A stretch of DNA of 64,000 bases from Peteryoungia algae (GCF_030369675.1 NZ_CP128477.1:1798001-1862000); one strand, 5' to 3'; counted from the stretch's first letter, positions 45,449 through 56,186 are shown. Notes: generated by a model from the letters alone, not told the origin. A program made the numbers and translations.

Positions 45449-46525
45449 ATGAAGGGCAGCCTCTTCACATCCAGCTTTCTGCATGGACTGGTGCTCACCG
45501 CAGCACTGGTCAGCCTAGGCGCGCCCGAAAAGCTCGAAATCGCACCGATGGAAAGCCTGCCGGTCGACATCGTCCCGATCGAGGAATTCACCCAGATCCA
45601 GAAGGGCTCGAAAGACGCACCGATGGCGGAGAAATCCGCACCCGTGCCCACCAAGAAACCTGCGATCGCCGAGCCTGCCGAGAATGTCGGAGACAACGAG
45701 GTGGACCTGAAGGCTCCGCCGACACCGTCGAAGCGACCGGTCGAACAGGAAGTGGCCGCAGCCCCGGAAAAAGTCGAGACGCCGGCACCGACGCCTGATG
45801 CCAAGCCGAACGAGGTGAAGGAAGTCGTCAAGGAAGAGACGGCACCGCCACCCGAACCGGAGCCGCAGCCCGCGGAACCCGCACCGGCGGAGGCAAAGCC
45901 TGCGGAACCCGTCCCTGCAGAAACGGCGGTTGCGGAAGAAATCCCGCTGCCCGAAAATGCACCCGTACCGCCCTCGCGGCCGGAGCCGGAAATCGCCAAG
46001 CCCGTCGAGAAGAAGCCGGAACCGAAGGCAACCGCCAAGGCGGATGCCAAGCAGGACACCAAGACCCGCGAGACCGCGAAATCGAAGCCGCAGATGGAAA
46101 GCGATTTCAACGCCGACGAAGTGGCAGCCCTTCTCAACAAGACGGATGCGGCCGGCGGTGGCGCGAAGCGTTCCACCGATCCCGAAGCCTTGGGCGGCAA
46201 GACCGATACCGGCGGCTCGACACTCAGTCAGAGCGAGATGGATGCATTGCGCGGCGTCATCCAGCAGAACTGGCTGATCACGCCGGGCATGGCGGACGCG
46301 GCCGATGTCCGTGTCCGCGTCACCTTCCGCCTCGACCAGAGCGGTGCTCTGGTCGGCGACCCCGAAGCGACTGCAACCGGCGGCTCACCCTCGGCGCAGC
46401 AGGTCCTCATGAGCGGCGCCGTGCGCGCCGTTCGCAAGTCCGCCCCGTTCACCAATCTTCCCCCGGACAAATATGACGCATGGTCTGAAGTTGTCGTCAA
46501 TTTCGACCCCAGCGAACTGATGTAA
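45449..46525 (+). CDS. tolA: Tol-Pal protein TolA
   Basis: A 358-residue periplasm-spanning link between the TolQR motor and TolB/Pal. One N-terminal helix (SFLHGLVLTAALVSLGAP) is followed by a long Pro/Ala/Glu/Lys-rich stretch at about 60-220 and a C-terminal TonB/TolA-like domain (ALRGVIQQNWLITPGMADAADVRVRVTFRLDQSG). The middle region is disordered rather than the long alpha-helix of E. coli TolA, usual for alphaproteobacteria. Confidence 0.9.
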   Translation: MKGSLFTSSFLHGLVLTAALVSLGAPEKLEIAPMESLPVDIVPIEEFTQIQKGSKDAPMAEKSAPVPTKKPAIAEPAENVGDNEVDLKAPPTPSKRPVEQEVAAAPEKVETPAPTPDAKPNEVKEVVKEETAPPPEPEPQPAEPAPAEAKPAEPVPAETAVAEEIPLPENAPVPPSRPEPEIAKPVEKKPEPKATAKADAKQDTKTRETAKSKPQMESDFNADEVAALLNKTDAAGGGAKRSTDPEALGGKTDTGGSTLSQSEMDALRGVIQQNWLITPGMADAADVRVRVTFRLDQSGALVGDPEATATGGSPSAQQVLMSGAVRAVRKSAPFTNLPPDKYDAWSEVVVNFDPSELM

Positions 46526-46546
46526 GAGCTGAAAGGCTTGGTAAGA

Positions 46547-47851
46547 ATGAAAACTCTCCTCCTCCGACTTCTGCTGGTCTGTGCCGGCATCGCAGGTGCC
46601 TATGTTGGCCCCGCAAGCGCTGCCGTCGAAATCAACATCAACCGCGGCAACGTGCAGCCCCTGCCGATTGCCATCACCGACTTCATCTCGGCTGATGGGA
46701 TAGGCGCCCAGATTTCTGCCGTGATCGAGGCCGACCTCAAGCGCTCCGGTCTCTTCGCGCCGGTCAGCCGCGCCGCATTCATCGAGAAGGTGCAGAACCC
46801 TGACCAGCCGCCGCGCTTCGAGGACTGGAAGGTCCTTAAAGCCGAAGCCCTGGTGGTCGGCCGTATCGTGCGCGAACCCGATGGTCGCCTGCGCGCCGAA
46901 TTCCGCCTCTGGGATACCTTTGCGGGCCAGCAGATGATGGGCCAGCAGTTCTTCACCGATCCGAAGAACTGGCGCCGCGTCGCCCATATGATCGCTGACG
47001 CCATCTATGAGCGGATCACCGGTGAGAAGGGTTACTTCGACACACGCATCGTCTTTGTTTCGGAAAGCGGACCCAAGATCGACCGCAAGCGCCAGCTTGC
47101 GATCATGGACCAGGACGGCGAGAACGTGCGCATGCTGACCAACAGCAACGACATCGTCCTCACGCCCCGCTTCTCGCCGAGCCGCCAGGAAATCACCTAC
47201 ATGTCCTTCGAGGGCCAGCAGCCGCGGGTCTTCCTGCTGCAACTGGAAACGGGCTCTCGCGAGGTGGTCGGCAACTTCCCCGGCATGACCTTTGCGCCCC
47301 GCTTCTCGCCGGATGGCCAGCGGGTCATCATGAGCCTGCAGCAGGACGGCAATGCCAACATCTACACGATGGATTTGCGCTCGCGAACGACAACGCGTCT
47401 CACGTCCACCGCTGCGATCGACACCTCGCCCTCCTATTCGCCTGACGGTAGCCAGATCGTCTTCGAGAGTGACCGTGGTGGCCGCCAGCAGCTCTATGTC
47501 ATGGGTGCCGATGGTTCCGGCCAGCGCCGCATCTCGTTTGGCGACGGCTCCTACTCCACGCCGGTCTGGTCACCGCGCGGCGATCTGATTGCCTTCACCA
47601 AGCAGTCCGGTGGCAAATTCTCGATCGGTGTGATGAAGACGGACGGCTCCGGCGAGCGCATCCTGACGACGGGCTTCCACAACGAGGGGCCGACCTGGGC
47701 GCCGAATGGCCGCGTGCTGATGTTCTTCCGCCAGAACTCCGGCGCCGGTGGCCCGCAGCTCTATTCGATCGACCTCTCCGGCTACAACGAGCAATTGGTG
47801 AAGACCCCGACCTTCGCCTCCGACCCGGCCTGGTCGCCGCTAATGGATTGA
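46547..47851 (+). CDS. tolB: Tol-Pal beta-propeller protein TolB
   Basis: Periplasmic protein that binds Pal and TolA. The 434-residue precursor has a signal [25 protein letters not shown], an N-terminal D1 domain ([20 protein letters not shown]) and a six-bladed propeller with repeating FSPDGQ/YSPDGS and [13 protein letters not shown] blades. The ATG at 46547 has GAAAGG upstream; a TTG three codons earlier is less likely. Confidence 0.96.
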   Translation: MKTLLLRLLLVCAGIAGAYVGPASAAVEININRGNVQPLPIAITDFISADGIGAQISAVIEADLKRSGLFAPVSRAAFIEKVQNPDQPPRFEDWKVLKAEALVVGRIVREPDGRLRAEFRLWDTFAGQQMMGQQFFTDPKNWRRVAHMIADAIYERITGEKGYFDTRIVFVSESGPKIDRKRQLAIMDQDGENVRMLTNSNDIVLTPRFSPSRQEITYMSFEGQQPRVFLLQLETGSREVVGNFPGMTFAPRFSPDGQRVIMSLQQDGNANIYTMDLRSRTTTRLTSTAAIDTSPSYSPDGSQIVFESDRGGRQQLYVMGADGSGQRRISFGDGSYSTPVWSPRGDLIAFTKQSGGKFSIGVMKTDGSGERILTTGFHNEGPTWAPNGRVLMFFRQNSGAGGPQLYSIDLSGYNEQLVKTPTFASDPAWSPLMD

Positions 47852-47858
47852 TGACGGC

Positions 47859-47885
47859 AAAGGGGCGCAATTGCGCCTCTTTCTT
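47859..47885 (+). terminator. Intrinsic terminator after tolB
   Basis: A 10-bp stem with one G-U pair (47859-47868 with 47873-47882) around AATT, followed by TTTCTT, eight bases after the tolB stop. Confidence 0.7.
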
Positions 47886-48016
47886 GCCGCAAACCGTCTG
47901 CATTCGACCCGTTCACTACGTGATTTGACAGTTTCTTAACCATGATTGTTGGAGCCCGGTTAACCGCGATTGGTTAAGGTCAGGCAACCCTAACAAAGAA
48001 TTCAAGGAGACCGGCG

Positions 48017-48553
48017 ATGAGCCGAATTCATTCCCCGGCCACGAGCCGTCTGCAGAAAATGGCAACCAACCCGGCCATGATCGCCTTCGCCATGGCTCTG
48101 GCCCTCGCAGGCTGCGCGAACAAGAAGAACCTGCCGAACAGCGCGGGTGAACTCGGCCTCGGCGCCGGCGCCGGTGCGGCCACCCCGGGCTCTGCCCAGG
48201 ACTTCACCGTCAATGTCGGCGACCGCATCTTCTTCGACACCGACTCGACCTCGATCCGTGCCGACGCCGCTCAGACGCTCGACCGTCAGGCCCAGTGGCT
48301 GCAGCGTTACCCGAACTACGCAATCACCATCGAAGGCCATGCCGACGAACGCGGCACGCGCGAATACAACCTGGCGCTCGGCGCACGCCGTGCAGCCGCC
48401 ACCCGCGACTACCTCGCCCAGCGCGGTGTCCCGGCCCAGCGCCTGAAGACCATTTCCTACGGCAAGGAACGCCCGGTCGCCGTCTGCGACGACATTTCCT
48501 GCTGGTCTCAGAACCGCCGTGCCGTCACCGTTCTCGGTGGCGCCGGCATGTGA
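48017..48553 (+). CDS. pal: Peptidoglycan-associated lipoprotein Pal
   Basis: A 178-residue outer-membrane lipoprotein. The signal is unusually long (MSRIHSPATSRLQKMATNP before the hydrophobic AMIAFAMALALAGC lipobox, Cys33). The OmpA-like domain binds peptidoglycan through NYAITIEGHADERGTREYNLALGARRA (about 98-124) and the final RRAVTVL. AAGGAG precedes the ATG. It has its own 165-base upstream gap after the tolB terminator, so it may have a separate promoter. Confidence 0.96.
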   Translation: MSRIHSPATSRLQKMATNPAMIAFAMALALAGCANKKNLPNSAGELGLGAGAGAATPGSAQDFTVNVGDRIFFDTDSTSIRADAAQTLDRQAQWLQRYPNYAITIEGHADERGTREYNLALGARRAAATRDYLAQRGVPAQRLKTISYGKERPVAVCDDISCWSQNRRAVTVLGGAGM

Positions 48554-48583
48554 TCCGGATAGACCCGCGATCACCAGAGCTTG

Positions 48584-48607
48584 AAGGCGGCCCCAGGGCC
48601 GCCTTTT
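48584..48607 (+). terminator. Intrinsic terminator after pal
   Basis: A 9-bp perfect GC-rich stem (48584-48592 with 48597-48605) with a 4-base loop, then TTTTACTTTT. Confidence 0.85.
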
Positions 48608-48714
48608 ACTTTTCTCCTTACTTTGGCCGAACTTGGTTGCTTTTTGCAGGCAATTGGGAAAACTCCTGTCGGCGCTGGTTCGGCGCAATTCGTCGCGAAT
48701 ACAGGAAAAGGAAC

Positions 48715-49704
48715 ATGAACAAACTTGTGATGGCCGCTCTGCTAACGACGGCCACGCTGACGGGACTGCATGGCAGCGCAAGCGCATTCCAGCTGTTTCC
48801 GAACGTGCAGCTCGGCCAGAAGAATGCGCCCGGGCACTCGCGGAAGGCCGAGGTCCAACTGGCCCAGGTCACGGATCCGACCTTGCGCGTCCAGCAGCTC
48901 GAGGAAGAGATCCGCGCCCTGAACGGCCGGATCGAGGAAATGAGCTTCCAGCTTCTGCAGATGCAGGAAACCATCCGCAAGCAACAGGAAGACAACGAGT
49001 TCCGCTTCCAGGATCTTGAGAAGAAGAGTGGCTCGCTGACCCGTCCCGTGACCGGTGGCGAGCAGCAGGACTCGGTTGCCGAGATCATCACCGAAACCCC
49101 GGACGTCGGCGCAATCGCCGACGCTTCCGGCGCCGGCCAGGCACCCGGAACAGCCCCCGGTGAACAAACGCTCGGATCGATTGCTCTCGACGAAAGCGGC
49201 TTGCCAGCCACAGCGACGCTGAACCCGGATGCTCTGGACAATGGCTCGGGCGCCCTGCCCGGCGTCGACACCGGCGTGACGGCCACCGCACCAGCTGCCC
49301 CCCAGCAGACCGCCTCGCTGAATTCCGAAGGCGACGTCTACCAGGTTGCCTATGCGCATGTTCTATCCGGCGACTACAGCCTGGCTGAAAGCGAATTCCG
49401 CGACTTCATTGCGGCCTATCCGAGCAGCGCGAAGATCGCGGATGCCCATTTCTGGCTGGGCGAAGCGCTCTACTCCCAGGGCAATTTCAACGAGGCGGCC
49501 AAGACGTTCCTCAATGCCCATCAGACCTACAATGCGTCTCCCAAGGCACCCGAAATGCTTCTGAAGCTCGGCATGTCGCTCGCCGCGCTCGAAAACACCG
49601 AGACCGCTTGCGCCACCTTGCGCGAGGTCTCCAAACGCTATCCCAAGGCTTCCCGCGCCGTCGTCTCCAAGGTCGCGAGTGAGCAGAAGCGCCTCAGCTG
49701 CTGA
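48715..49704 (+). CDS. cpoB: Tol-Pal system / cell division coordinator CpoB
   Basis: A 329-residue periplasmic protein that couples Tol function to peptidoglycan synthesis. Signal MNKLVMAALLTTATLTGLHGSASA; an N-terminal coiled coil (TLRVQQLEEEIRALNGRIEE and the helix after it, about 57-100); a Gly/Ala/Thr-rich linker; and C-terminal tetratricopeptide repeats (YQVAYAHVLSGDYSLAESEF; AHFWLGEALYSQGNFNEAAK). CAGGAAAAGG precedes the ATG. The stop codon overlaps the tilS start. Confidence 0.93.
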   Translation: MNKLVMAALLTTATLTGLHGSASAFQLFPNVQLGQKNAPGHSRKAEVQLAQVTDPTLRVQQLEEEIRALNGRIEEMSFQLLQMQETIRKQQEDNEFRFQDLEKKSGSLTRPVTGGEQQDSVAEIITETPDVGAIADASGAGQAPGTAPGEQTLGSIALDESGLPATATLNPDALDNGSGALPGVDTGVTATAPAAPQQTASLNSEGDVYQVAYAHVLSGDYSLAESEFRDFIAAYPSSAKIADAHFWLGEALYSQGNFNEAAKTFLNAHQTYNASPKAPEMLLKLGMSLAALENTETACATLREVSKRYPKASRAVVSKVASEQKRLSC

Positions 49705-51029
49705 TGGCCGCTCCGCTCGCGGCAGGCTGTTCCCTGCCCGAACTTTCGCCCGAAGCGGCGATCAACCATTTTCTCCACACACTCCGCCGCCCGACACGTC
49801 TCCTGATCGGCATTTCCGGCGGCAGCGATTCGACCGGATTGCTGGTCACATTGGTAAGGGCCATTGCCGGGAACGGCTTTGCACACAGCCATACGCTGAC
49901 CGCCGCCACCATCGATCATGGTCTGAGGCCCGCTTCGGCCGAAGAAGCCCGGCAAGTCTCCAAACTCTGTGAACATCTCGGCATTCCGCATCGGATCCTG
50001 CAGTGGACCGGCGAGAAGCCCGCAACCGGCCTGTCCGCTGCAGCCCGCCTCGCACGCTACCGATTGCTCTCAGACGCGGCGGCCTCCCTGGGGGCAGATG
50101 CGATCGTCACCGGACATACATTGGACGACCAGATCGAGACAGTCGCCATGCGGTCGGGCCGCTCGGCGAGCGACGCTCCTGGCCTGGCGGGCATGGCCCA
50201 GGCGACGCTGTATGCGGGCCGTCACTGGATCCTCCGGCCCTTCCTGCACACACGCCGAAACGCGATCCGCGACCATCTGCACGCCCAGAACATTGGCTGG
50301 ATCGACGACCCCAGCAACGAGGACCCGCGCTACGAGCGGGTCCGGATCCGCCAGTCCGCGCCCGACACCGATCCGGAAATGATCGTCCGGGCCGGACACC
50401 GGCGCGAAACGCTGTCGGCAGAAGCCGCCGCCTGGCTGAGCGGACACATGGCGGCAATGCCGGGACCGGTCGCGATCATTTCACAGTTACATGATGGCCT
50501 CACCCCCACCGACGCGCGGGATCATGCGCTCGCCGCCCTTATCGCCGTGCTCGGGGGCAAGCCTCACCGCCCCGCAGCTGCGAGCCTTGCCCGGCTCTGC
50601 GCAGCATTGGACGATGGCTCCGATTTCCGCCTGACACTATCGGGCACACTGGCACTCCGCCGCCGCAACCAGCTCTTCCTGCTCCGCGAAAGGCGCGGTC
50701 TTTTGCCGCTGTCGCTCGTCCCCGGCGAAAGTGGCATCTGGGATGGCCGCTACGCGATCGGGAACAAAAGCGACGTGGAAATCACCGTCATGCCCGGACC
50801 AATGCGGGAGATCGACGCGGATCTACCGGGAGCGGTGCGTGCGACACTGACCGGAACCACACCGCAAGTGCTTGTGAGAAATGGGCTTCTTCCCTCGCGA
50901 TGCGAGCAGGTGTCAATCAACCCCCGCCTCTCGCTATATGCCGATTTCCTGCCGCTCTTCGACCTTGCCCTCGCTCAGGCCCTCGCAACACGGCTGGGCG
51001 CAGAACCGGCACCGCCGGCCCCCGTTTAA
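49704..51029 (+). CDS. tilS: tRNA(Ile)-lysidine synthetase
   Basis: Converts C34 of tRNA-Ile(CAU) to lysidine so that it reads AUA. The 441-residue protein has the PP-loop GISGGSDSTG at 36-45, the TIDHGLRPASAEEA segment, and VTGHTLDDQIETVAMR near 133-148. The ATG overlaps the cpoB stop codon (TGATG), suggesting coupling. About 200 C-terminal residues are poorly conserved, as is usual. Confidence 0.92.
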   Translation: MAAPLAAGCSLPELSPEAAINHFLHTLRRPTRLLIGISGGSDSTGLLVTLVRAIAGNGFAHSHTLTAATIDHGLRPASAEEARQVSKLCEHLGIPHRILQWTGEKPATGLSAAARLARYRLLSDAAASLGADAIVTGHTLDDQIETVAMRSGRSASDAPGLAGMAQATLYAGRHWILRPFLHTRRNAIRDHLHAQNIGWIDDPSNEDPRYERVRIRQSAPDTDPEMIVRAGHRRETLSAEAAAWLSGHMAAMPGPVAIISQLHDGLTPTDARDHALAALIAVLGGKPHRPAAASLARLCAALDDGSDFRLTLSGTLALRRRNQLFLLRERRGLLPLSLVPGESGIWDGRYAIGNKSDVEITVMPGPMREIDADLPGAVRATLTGTTPQVLVRNGLLPSRCEQVSINPRLSLYADFLPLFDLALAQALATRLGAEPAPPAPV

Positions 51030-51068
51030 CACTTATTGACAGAAAACGGTCCAAGGCCGTCCGTTTAC

Positions 51069-51100
51069 CTTGGCAAGGATGCGGCGCGATCCTATGTTAG
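51069..51100 (+). promoter_or_regulatory. RpoH-type heat-shock promoter of ftsH
   Basis: CTTG (51069 is C, 51070-51072 TTG; hexamer CTTGGC to 51074) and CCTATGTTAG (51091-51100) with 18 bases between. This fits the alphaproteobacterial sigma-32 pattern CTTG-N17/18-CYTATNTNNG at every fixed position. It lies 50 bases before the ftsH start. A nearby TTGACA at 51036 has no matching -10. Confidence 0.7.
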
Positions 51101-51149
51101 ATGATAATTCTGCGGAACCGAGTTCCGCACTACAGGTTCGGGGAGTTCA

Positions 51150-53081
51150 ATGAACCCAAATTTTCGCAACTTCGCGCTCTGGGCGATCATCGCCCTTTTG
51201 CTGATCGCCTTGTTCAGCATGTTCCAGACGTCGCCGTCTCAGACGGCCTCGAGCGAGGTACCCTATTCGCAATTCCTGCGCGAAGTGGATGCTGGGCGCG
51301 TTCGTGAGGTGACAGTCACCGGCAACCGCGTTCTCGGCAAATACGCAGAGTCCGGCACCGCCTTCCAGACCTACGCACCTGTTGTCGACGACAACCTGCT
51401 GTCCAAGCTGGAAGCCGAGAATGTCATGATCGTGGCCCGCCCGGAAACGGACGGCTCCTCCGGCTTCCTGAGCTATGTCGGGACGCTTCTCCCCATGCTG
51501 CTCATTCTCGGTGTCTGGCTCTTCTTCATGCGCCAGATGCAGGGTGGCTCGCGCGGTGCGATGGGCTTCGGCAAGTCCAAGGCGAAGCTGCTGACGGAGG
51601 CCCATGGCCGCGTCACCTTCGAGGATGTCGCCGGCGTCGACGAAGCCAAGCAGGACCTGGAGGAAATCGTCGAATTCCTGCGCGATCCGCAGAAGTTCCA
51701 GCGGCTCGGCGGCAAGATCCCGCGCGGCGTTCTGCTCGTCGGCCCTCCTGGCACGGGTAAGACGCTGCTCGCCCGCTCCGTCGCCGGTGAAGCCAACGTC
51801 CCCTTCTTCACCATTTCCGGTTCGGACTTCGTTGAAATGTTTGTCGGTGTCGGCGCAAGCCGCGTGCGCGACATGTTCGAGCAGGCCAAGAAGAACGCGC
51901 CTTGCATCATCTTCATCGACGAAATCGACGCCGTCGGTCGCCATCGTGGCGCCGGTCTCGGCGGTGGTAATGACGAACGCGAACAGACGCTGAACCAGCT
52001 GCTCGTGGAGATGGACGGCTTCGAAGCGAATGAAGGCATCATCCTGATCGCCGCGACCAACCGTCCCGACGTTCTCGATCCTGCCCTGCTGCGTCCGGGT
52101 CGTTTCGACCGTCAGGTCGTCGTGCCGAACCCCGACATCGTCGGCCGCGAGCGCATCCTCAAGGTCCACGCCCGCAACGTGCCGCTGGCACCGAACGTCG
52201 ATCTCAAGGTTCTCGCCCGTGGTACACCCGGCTTCTCCGGTGCCGACCTGGCAAACCTGGTCAACGAAGCCGCACTGATGGCCGCCCGCCGCAACAAGCG
52301 CGTCGTCACCATGGCCGAATTCGAAGACGCCAAGGACAAGATCATGATGGGTGCGGAACGCCGCTCCTCCGCCATGACCGAAGCCGAGAAGAAGCTGACC
52401 GCCTATCACGAGGCAGGTCATGCCATCACCGCGCTGAAGGTGCCGGCTGCCGACCCATTGCACAAGGCGACCATCATTCCGCGCGGCCGTGCCCTCGGCA
52501 TGGTCATGCAGCTCCCCGAGGGCGACCGCTACTCGATGAGCTACAAGTGGATGGTCTCGCGCCTCGTCATCATGATGGGCGGCCGCGTCGCCGAAGAACT
52601 GACCTTCGGCAAGGAGAACATCACCTCCGGCGCCTCCTCCGACATCGAGCAGGCAACGAAGCTGGCCCGCGCCATGGTCACGCAATGGGGCTTCTCCGAC
52701 GTGCTCGGCCAGGTCGCCTATGGTGAAAACCAGCAGGAAGTCTTCCTCGGCCACTCCGTTTCGCAGTCCAAGAACGTCTCAGAATCGACCGCCCAGAAGA
52801 TCGACACGGAAGTCCGTCGTCTGATCGACGAGGCCTATACCGAGGCGCGCCGCATCCTGACCGACAACCACGACGCGTTCGTCGCGATTGCCGAAGGTCT
52901 GCTCGAATACGAGACGTTGTCTGGCGAAGAAATCAAGGCCTTGATCCGAGGCGAAAAGCCGTCCCGCGACAGCGGTGACGACAGCACGCCAAGCCGTGGT
53001 TCGGCCGTTCCCTCGACCGGGCGCAAGGACGCCCCCAAGGGTGGCGAGCCGGAAGGCGGCTTGGAACCGCAGCCGCACTGA
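51150..53081 (+). CDS. ftsH: ATP-dependent zinc metalloprotease FtsH
   Basis: Membrane-bound AAA+ protease that removes damaged membrane proteins and, in E. coli, sigma-32 itself. In the 643-residue protein: TM1 at about 8-24, periplasmic domain, TM2 at about 110-127, Walker A GPPGTGKT at 198-205, Walker B IIFIDEID at 253-260, SRH arginines near 315-321, and the zinc motif HEAGH at 420-424. The C-terminus is Pro/Ser-rich. A heat-shock-type promoter lies upstream and a strong terminator downstream. Confidence 0.97.
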   Translation: MNPNFRNFALWAIIALLLIALFSMFQTSPSQTASSEVPYSQFLREVDAGRVREVTVTGNRVLGKYAESGTAFQTYAPVVDDNLLSKLEAENVMIVARPETDGSSGFLSYVGTLLPMLLILGVWLFFMRQMQGGSRGAMGFGKSKAKLLTEAHGRVTFEDVAGVDEAKQDLEEIVEFLRDPQKFQRLGGKIPRGVLLVGPPGTGKTLLARSVAGEANVPFFTISGSDFVEMFVGVGASRVRDMFEQAKKNAPCIIFIDEIDAVGRHRGAGLGGGNDEREQTLNQLLVEMDGFEANEGIILIAATNRPDVLDPALLRPGRFDRQVVVPNPDIVGRERILKVHARNVPLAPNVDLKVLARGTPGFSGADLANLVNEAALMAARRNKRVVTMAEFEDAKDKIMMGAERRSSAMTEAEKKLTAYHEAGHAITALKVPAADPLHKATIIPRGRALGMVMQLPEGDRYSMSYKWMVSRLVIMMGGRVAEELTFGKENITSGASSDIEQATKLARAMVTQWGFSDVLGQVAYGENQQEVFLGHSVSQSKNVSESTAQKIDTEVRRLIDEAYTEARRILTDNHDAFVAIAEGLLEYETLSGEEIKALIRGEKPSRDSGDDSTPSRGSAVPSTGRKDAPKGGEPEGGLEPQPH

Positions 53082-53108
53082 TCACGATACGATCCGAGAT
53101 CGACAAAG

Positions 53109-53138
53109 AGGCCACCCCTGCGGGTGGCCTTTTTTTTC
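53109..53138 (+). terminator. Intrinsic terminator after ftsH
   Basis: A 9-bp perfect stem (53109-53117 with 53122-53130), loop of 4, followed by eight T residues; the best terminator in the window. The remaining 200 bases up to glmM hold no recognisable gene. Confidence 0.93.
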
Positions 53139-53337
53139 CGTTCGGGGCGTGCCAAACCTTGAGAATTCAGTGGAAGCCACGCCCGTGGTAACGTCGTGTA
53201 ATCGATTTTAGCGCTATTTTACGTGTCCTCGACAGCGTTCTGTGGCATGAGCAGCACACCACGGATCCCCGCGCGATCGCTGATGGGCGATGATCTTGCG
53301 CAGCGGGTGAGATCGACAGGACTTGAAGGAACACTCG

Positions 53338-54693
53338 ATGACACGTCGTTACTTCGGCACGGATGGCATTCGCGGCCTCTCCAACCGCTTCCCCATGACG
53401 CCCGATCTCGCCATGCGGGTCGGCATCGCCGCTGGCACGATCTTTCGCCGCGGCGGCCATCGCCACCGCGTCGTGATCGGCAAGGATACGCGCCTCTCCG
53501 GCTACATGCTGGAAAACGCCATGGTGGCAGGTTTCACCGCCGCCGGCCTCGACGCCTTCGTGCTCGGCCCCATTCCCACCCCCGCCGTCGCCATGCTGAC
53601 GCGCTCGCTGCGCTGCGATCTCGGCGTGATGATCTCGGCCTCGCACAATCCCTTTGCAGACAATGGCATCAAGCTCTTTGGCCCCGATGGCTACAAGCTC
53701 TCCGACGAGCTGGAACTGCAGATCGAGGACATGCTCGAGAAGGACATCTACGGCCAGCTTGCAGCTCCGAACGATATCGGCCGCGCCAAACGCATTGACG
53801 GCGTGCATGACCGTTATGTCGAATTCGCCAAGCGCACCCTGCCCCGCGATGTGACCCTGCATGGCCTGCGTGTTGCCGTCGACTGCGCCAATGGCGCCGC
53901 CTACAAGGTGGCACCCGAAGCCCTCTGGGAGCTGGGCGCCGAAGTCGTCACGATCGGCAACGAGCCGAATGGTACGAACATCAACCTCGAATGCGGCTCG
54001 ACCCATCCGGAGACATTGCAGAAAAAGGTGCACGAGACCCGCGCCGACATCGGCATTGCGCTCGATGGCGACGCCGACCGCGTCATCATCATCGACGAGA
54101 ACGGCACGGTGGTCGATGGCGACCAGCTGATGGCCGTGATCGCCGAAACCTGGGCACAGGACCAGACACTGCGCGGCGGCGGTATCGTGGCCACAGTCAT
54201 GTCGAACCTCGGCCTGGAACGCTTCCTCGGCGACAAGGGACTGACACTGGCCCGCACCAAGGTCGGCGACCGCTATGTCGTCGAGCATATGCGCAGCCAC
54301 GACTTCAACATCGGTGGCGAACAGTCCGGTCATATCGTGCTCTCCGACCATGGCACGACCGGCGACGGCCTCGTTGCCGCCCTGCAGGTCCTCGCGGCGG
54401 TCAAGCGCACTGGCCGAACGGTCAGCGAACTCTGCCATCGTTTCGAGCCCGTACCGCAGCTCCTGCGCAATGTCCGCTTCTCCGGCGGCAAGCCACTGGA
54501 AGACGCCGTGGTCAAGCAGGCAATCGCGGATGCCGAAGCCGAACTGGCCAAATGCGGCCGCCTTGTCATCCGCCCCTCGGGCACCGAACCGCTGATCCGC
54601 GTCATGGCGGAAGGCGACGACCGCGAACAGGTCGAACGCATCGTCAACGAACTGGTCGATGTCATCGGCAGCGTGCGCAGCGTCGCTGCATAA
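53338..54693 (+). CDS. glmM: Phosphoglucosamine mutase
   Basis: Interconverts glucosamine-6-phosphate and glucosamine-1-phosphate for UDP-GlcNAc, hence peptidoglycan and lipopolysaccharide. In the 451-residue protein the N-terminal [14 protein letters not shown], the phosphoserine loop [13 protein letters not shown] near 100-112, the Mg loop ALDGDADRV near 243-251, the sugar loop GGEQSGH near 328 and the phosphate loop [12 protein letters not shown] near 414 are all present. ATG at 53338 is five codons inside the open frame. Confidence 0.97.
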   Translation: MTRRYFGTDGIRGLSNRFPMTPDLAMRVGIAAGTIFRRGGHRHRVVIGKDTRLSGYMLENAMVAGFTAAGLDAFVLGPIPTPAVAMLTRSLRCDLGVMISASHNPFADNGIKLFGPDGYKLSDELELQIEDMLEKDIYGQLAAPNDIGRAKRIDGVHDRYVEFAKRTLPRDVTLHGLRVAVDCANGAAYKVAPEALWELGAEVVTIGNEPNGTNINLECGSTHPETLQKKVHETRADIGIALDGDADRVIIIDENGTVVDGDQLMAVIAETWAQDQTLRGGGIVATVMSNLGLERFLGDKGLTLARTKVGDRYVVEHMRSHDFNIGGEQSGHIVLSDHGTTGDGLVAALQVLAAVKRTGRTVSELCHRFEPVPQLLRNVRFSGGKPLEDAVVKQAIADAEAELAKCGRLVIRPSGTEPLIRVMAEGDDREQVERIVNELVDVIGSVRSVAA

Positions 54694-54717
54694 TCGGATC
54701 AAGATCCGTTGAAACGA

Positions 54718-54748
54718 GAAAGCCCGGCTGCGAACCAGCCGGGCTTTC
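54718..54748. terminator. Bidirectional terminator between glmM and yebC
   Basis: Perfect 12-bp stem (54718-54729 with 54737-54748), loop of 7, with A-rich left and T-rich right flanks. Confidence 0.85.
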
Positions 54749-54774
54749 TTGTTTTAGGGTATCATCTCTGGCGA

Positions 54775-55521
54775 TCAGGCCGAGAGCTTCGCCATGACCT
54801 CATCGGACACTTCGAAGTTCGAGTAGACATTCTGCACGTCGTCATCGTCTTCCAGCGTATCGATCAACTTCATCAGCGAGGTCGCCTTTTCCTCATCGAC
54901 TTCGATCGTGTTCTGCGGCTTCCAGATCGCCTTGACGGACTCGGCTTCACCGAGCACCGCTTCCAGCGCCTTCGACACTTCGTTCATGTCTTCGAATGCG
55001 CAGTAGATCGTGTGGCCGTCTTCATCCGAGACGACGTCTTCGGCACCCGCTTCGATCGCCGCTTCCATGACCTTGTCCGCATCGCCAACGGAGACCTTGT
55101 AGGTGATCTCGCCGACATGGTCGAAGGAGAAGGAGACAGAACCGGTTTCGCCCAGCGCACCGCCAGCCTTCGAGAAGGTCGATCGGACGACGGAGGCCGT
55201 GCGATTGCGGTTGTCAGTCAGCGTCTCGACGATGACAGCAACGCCGCCCGGACCATAGCCCTCGTAGCGGATCGCATCATAGGTCTCGGCATCGGCACCG
55301 GAGGCCTTCTTGATGGCGCGCTCGATATTGTCCTTCGGCATCGACTGCGCCTTGGCGTTCTGGACAGCGAGGCGCAGGGCCGCGTTCATGGTCGGATCGG
55401 GCAGCCCGGTCTTTGCAGCAACCGTGATTTCGCGCGCGAGCTTGGAGAACATCTTCGAACGGATACCGTCCTGTTTCCCCTTGCGGTGCATGATGTTTTT
55501 AAACTGTGAATGGCCAGCCAT
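54775..55521 (-). CDS. yebC: YebC/PmpR family DNA-binding or translation-linked regulator
   Basis: A 248-residue acidic cytosolic protein. The N-terminus [23 protein letters not shown] and the [17 protein letters not shown] block near 75-91 are hallmarks. Relatives act as transcription regulators (PmpR) and recent work links YebC proteins to ribosomes stalling at proline stretches. That would be relevant to the Pro-rich proteins of this genome, but this is only a thought. Confidence 0.95.
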   Translation of the reverse strand: MAGHSQFKNIMHRKGKQDGIRSKMFSKLAREITVAAKTGLPDPTMNAALRLAVQNAKAQSMPKDNIERAIKKASGADAETYDAIRYEGYGPGGVAVIVETLTDNRNRTASVVRSTFSKAGGALGETGSVSFSFDHVGEITYKVSVGDADKVMEAAIEAGAEDVVSDEDGHTIYCAFEDMNEVSKALEAVLGEAESVKAIWKPQNTIEVDEEKATSLMKLIDTLEDDDDVQNVYSNFEVSDEVMAKLSA

Positions 55522-55682
55522 GGCACCCCTGATCAGGTCTGAATATTGGGAATGGGCGCCTTATAAGGGCGAAACCGGCCCTGTTCAAGCCCAAGCAGCC
55601 GCGACGATGGACCTGTCGCGACAGGAACAAGTCAGCTGCGAACTCGTTGCCTCCCCGAAGAAACGTCAGGGAGACAGACGAT

Positions 55683-56186
55683 ATGGCAAGCTTCAGCGAA
55701 GCCCGCAAAAACCCGGTTGAACAGCTCTGGGAAGAAATCGACGATGTGCATGCCGGCATGCTCGGCCTTGTCGGTTCCGATCAAGCCATGCGCCCCATGG
55801 CGCCGCAGGCCGACCGGTCGACACACACCATATGGTTCTTCACCAAGACGGATACCGATCTCGTCAAGGCCTTGCGCCCGGGCAGTCGCGCGCAGTTCTG
55901 CCTTGTCGGCAAGGACCACGACTATCATGCGTCGCTGACCGGCAACCTGACCGTCATGAAGGACCAGACGAAGATAGACGAATACTGGAATTCGGTCGTG
56001 GCCGCCTGGTATGAGGGCGGCAAGTCCGATCCGCTCCTGACCATGCTGGCCCTTTCATTGGAAGAGGGCGAGATCTGGGCCTCGACCGGCAGCACGGTCA
56101 AGTTCGGCTGGGAAATCGCCAAGGCAAACCTCAACCCGGAAAAGCTGCCGGATGTCGGTGTACACCGCCATGTCCGCTTTGCCTGA
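55683..56186 (+). CDS. PPOX-fold general stress protein (pyridoxamine 5'-phosphate oxidase-like)
   Basis: A 167-residue split-barrel flavin-binding-type protein. It resembles general stress protein 26: EQLWEEIDDVHAGMLGLVG, the THTIWFFTKTDTD strand-turn and AWYEGGKSDPLLTMLALSLEEGEIW. Such proteins bind FMN, FAD or F420 and may act as oxidoreductases; a full PdxH is longer and has other active-site residues, so vitamin B6 synthesis is unlikely. CAGGGAGAC precedes the ATG at 55683. Confidence 0.82.
   Translation: MASFSEARKNPVEQLWEEIDDVHAGMLGLVGSDQAMRPMAPQADRSTHTIWFFTKTDTDLVKALRPGSRAQFCLVGKDHDYHASLTGNLTVMKDQTKIDEYWNSVVAAWYEGGKSDPLLTMLALSLEEGEIWASTGSTVKFGWEIAKANLNPEKLPDVGVHRHVRFA

Noticed and set aside
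48295..48714. N-terminal extension of cpoB reaching back into pal
   Set aside because: It crosses the pal terminator and lacks similarity; the ATG at 48715 has a ribosome-binding site and a signal peptide.
51036..51041. TTGACA upstream of ftsH as housekeeping -35
   Set aside because: No -10-like hexamer at 16-18 bases downstream.
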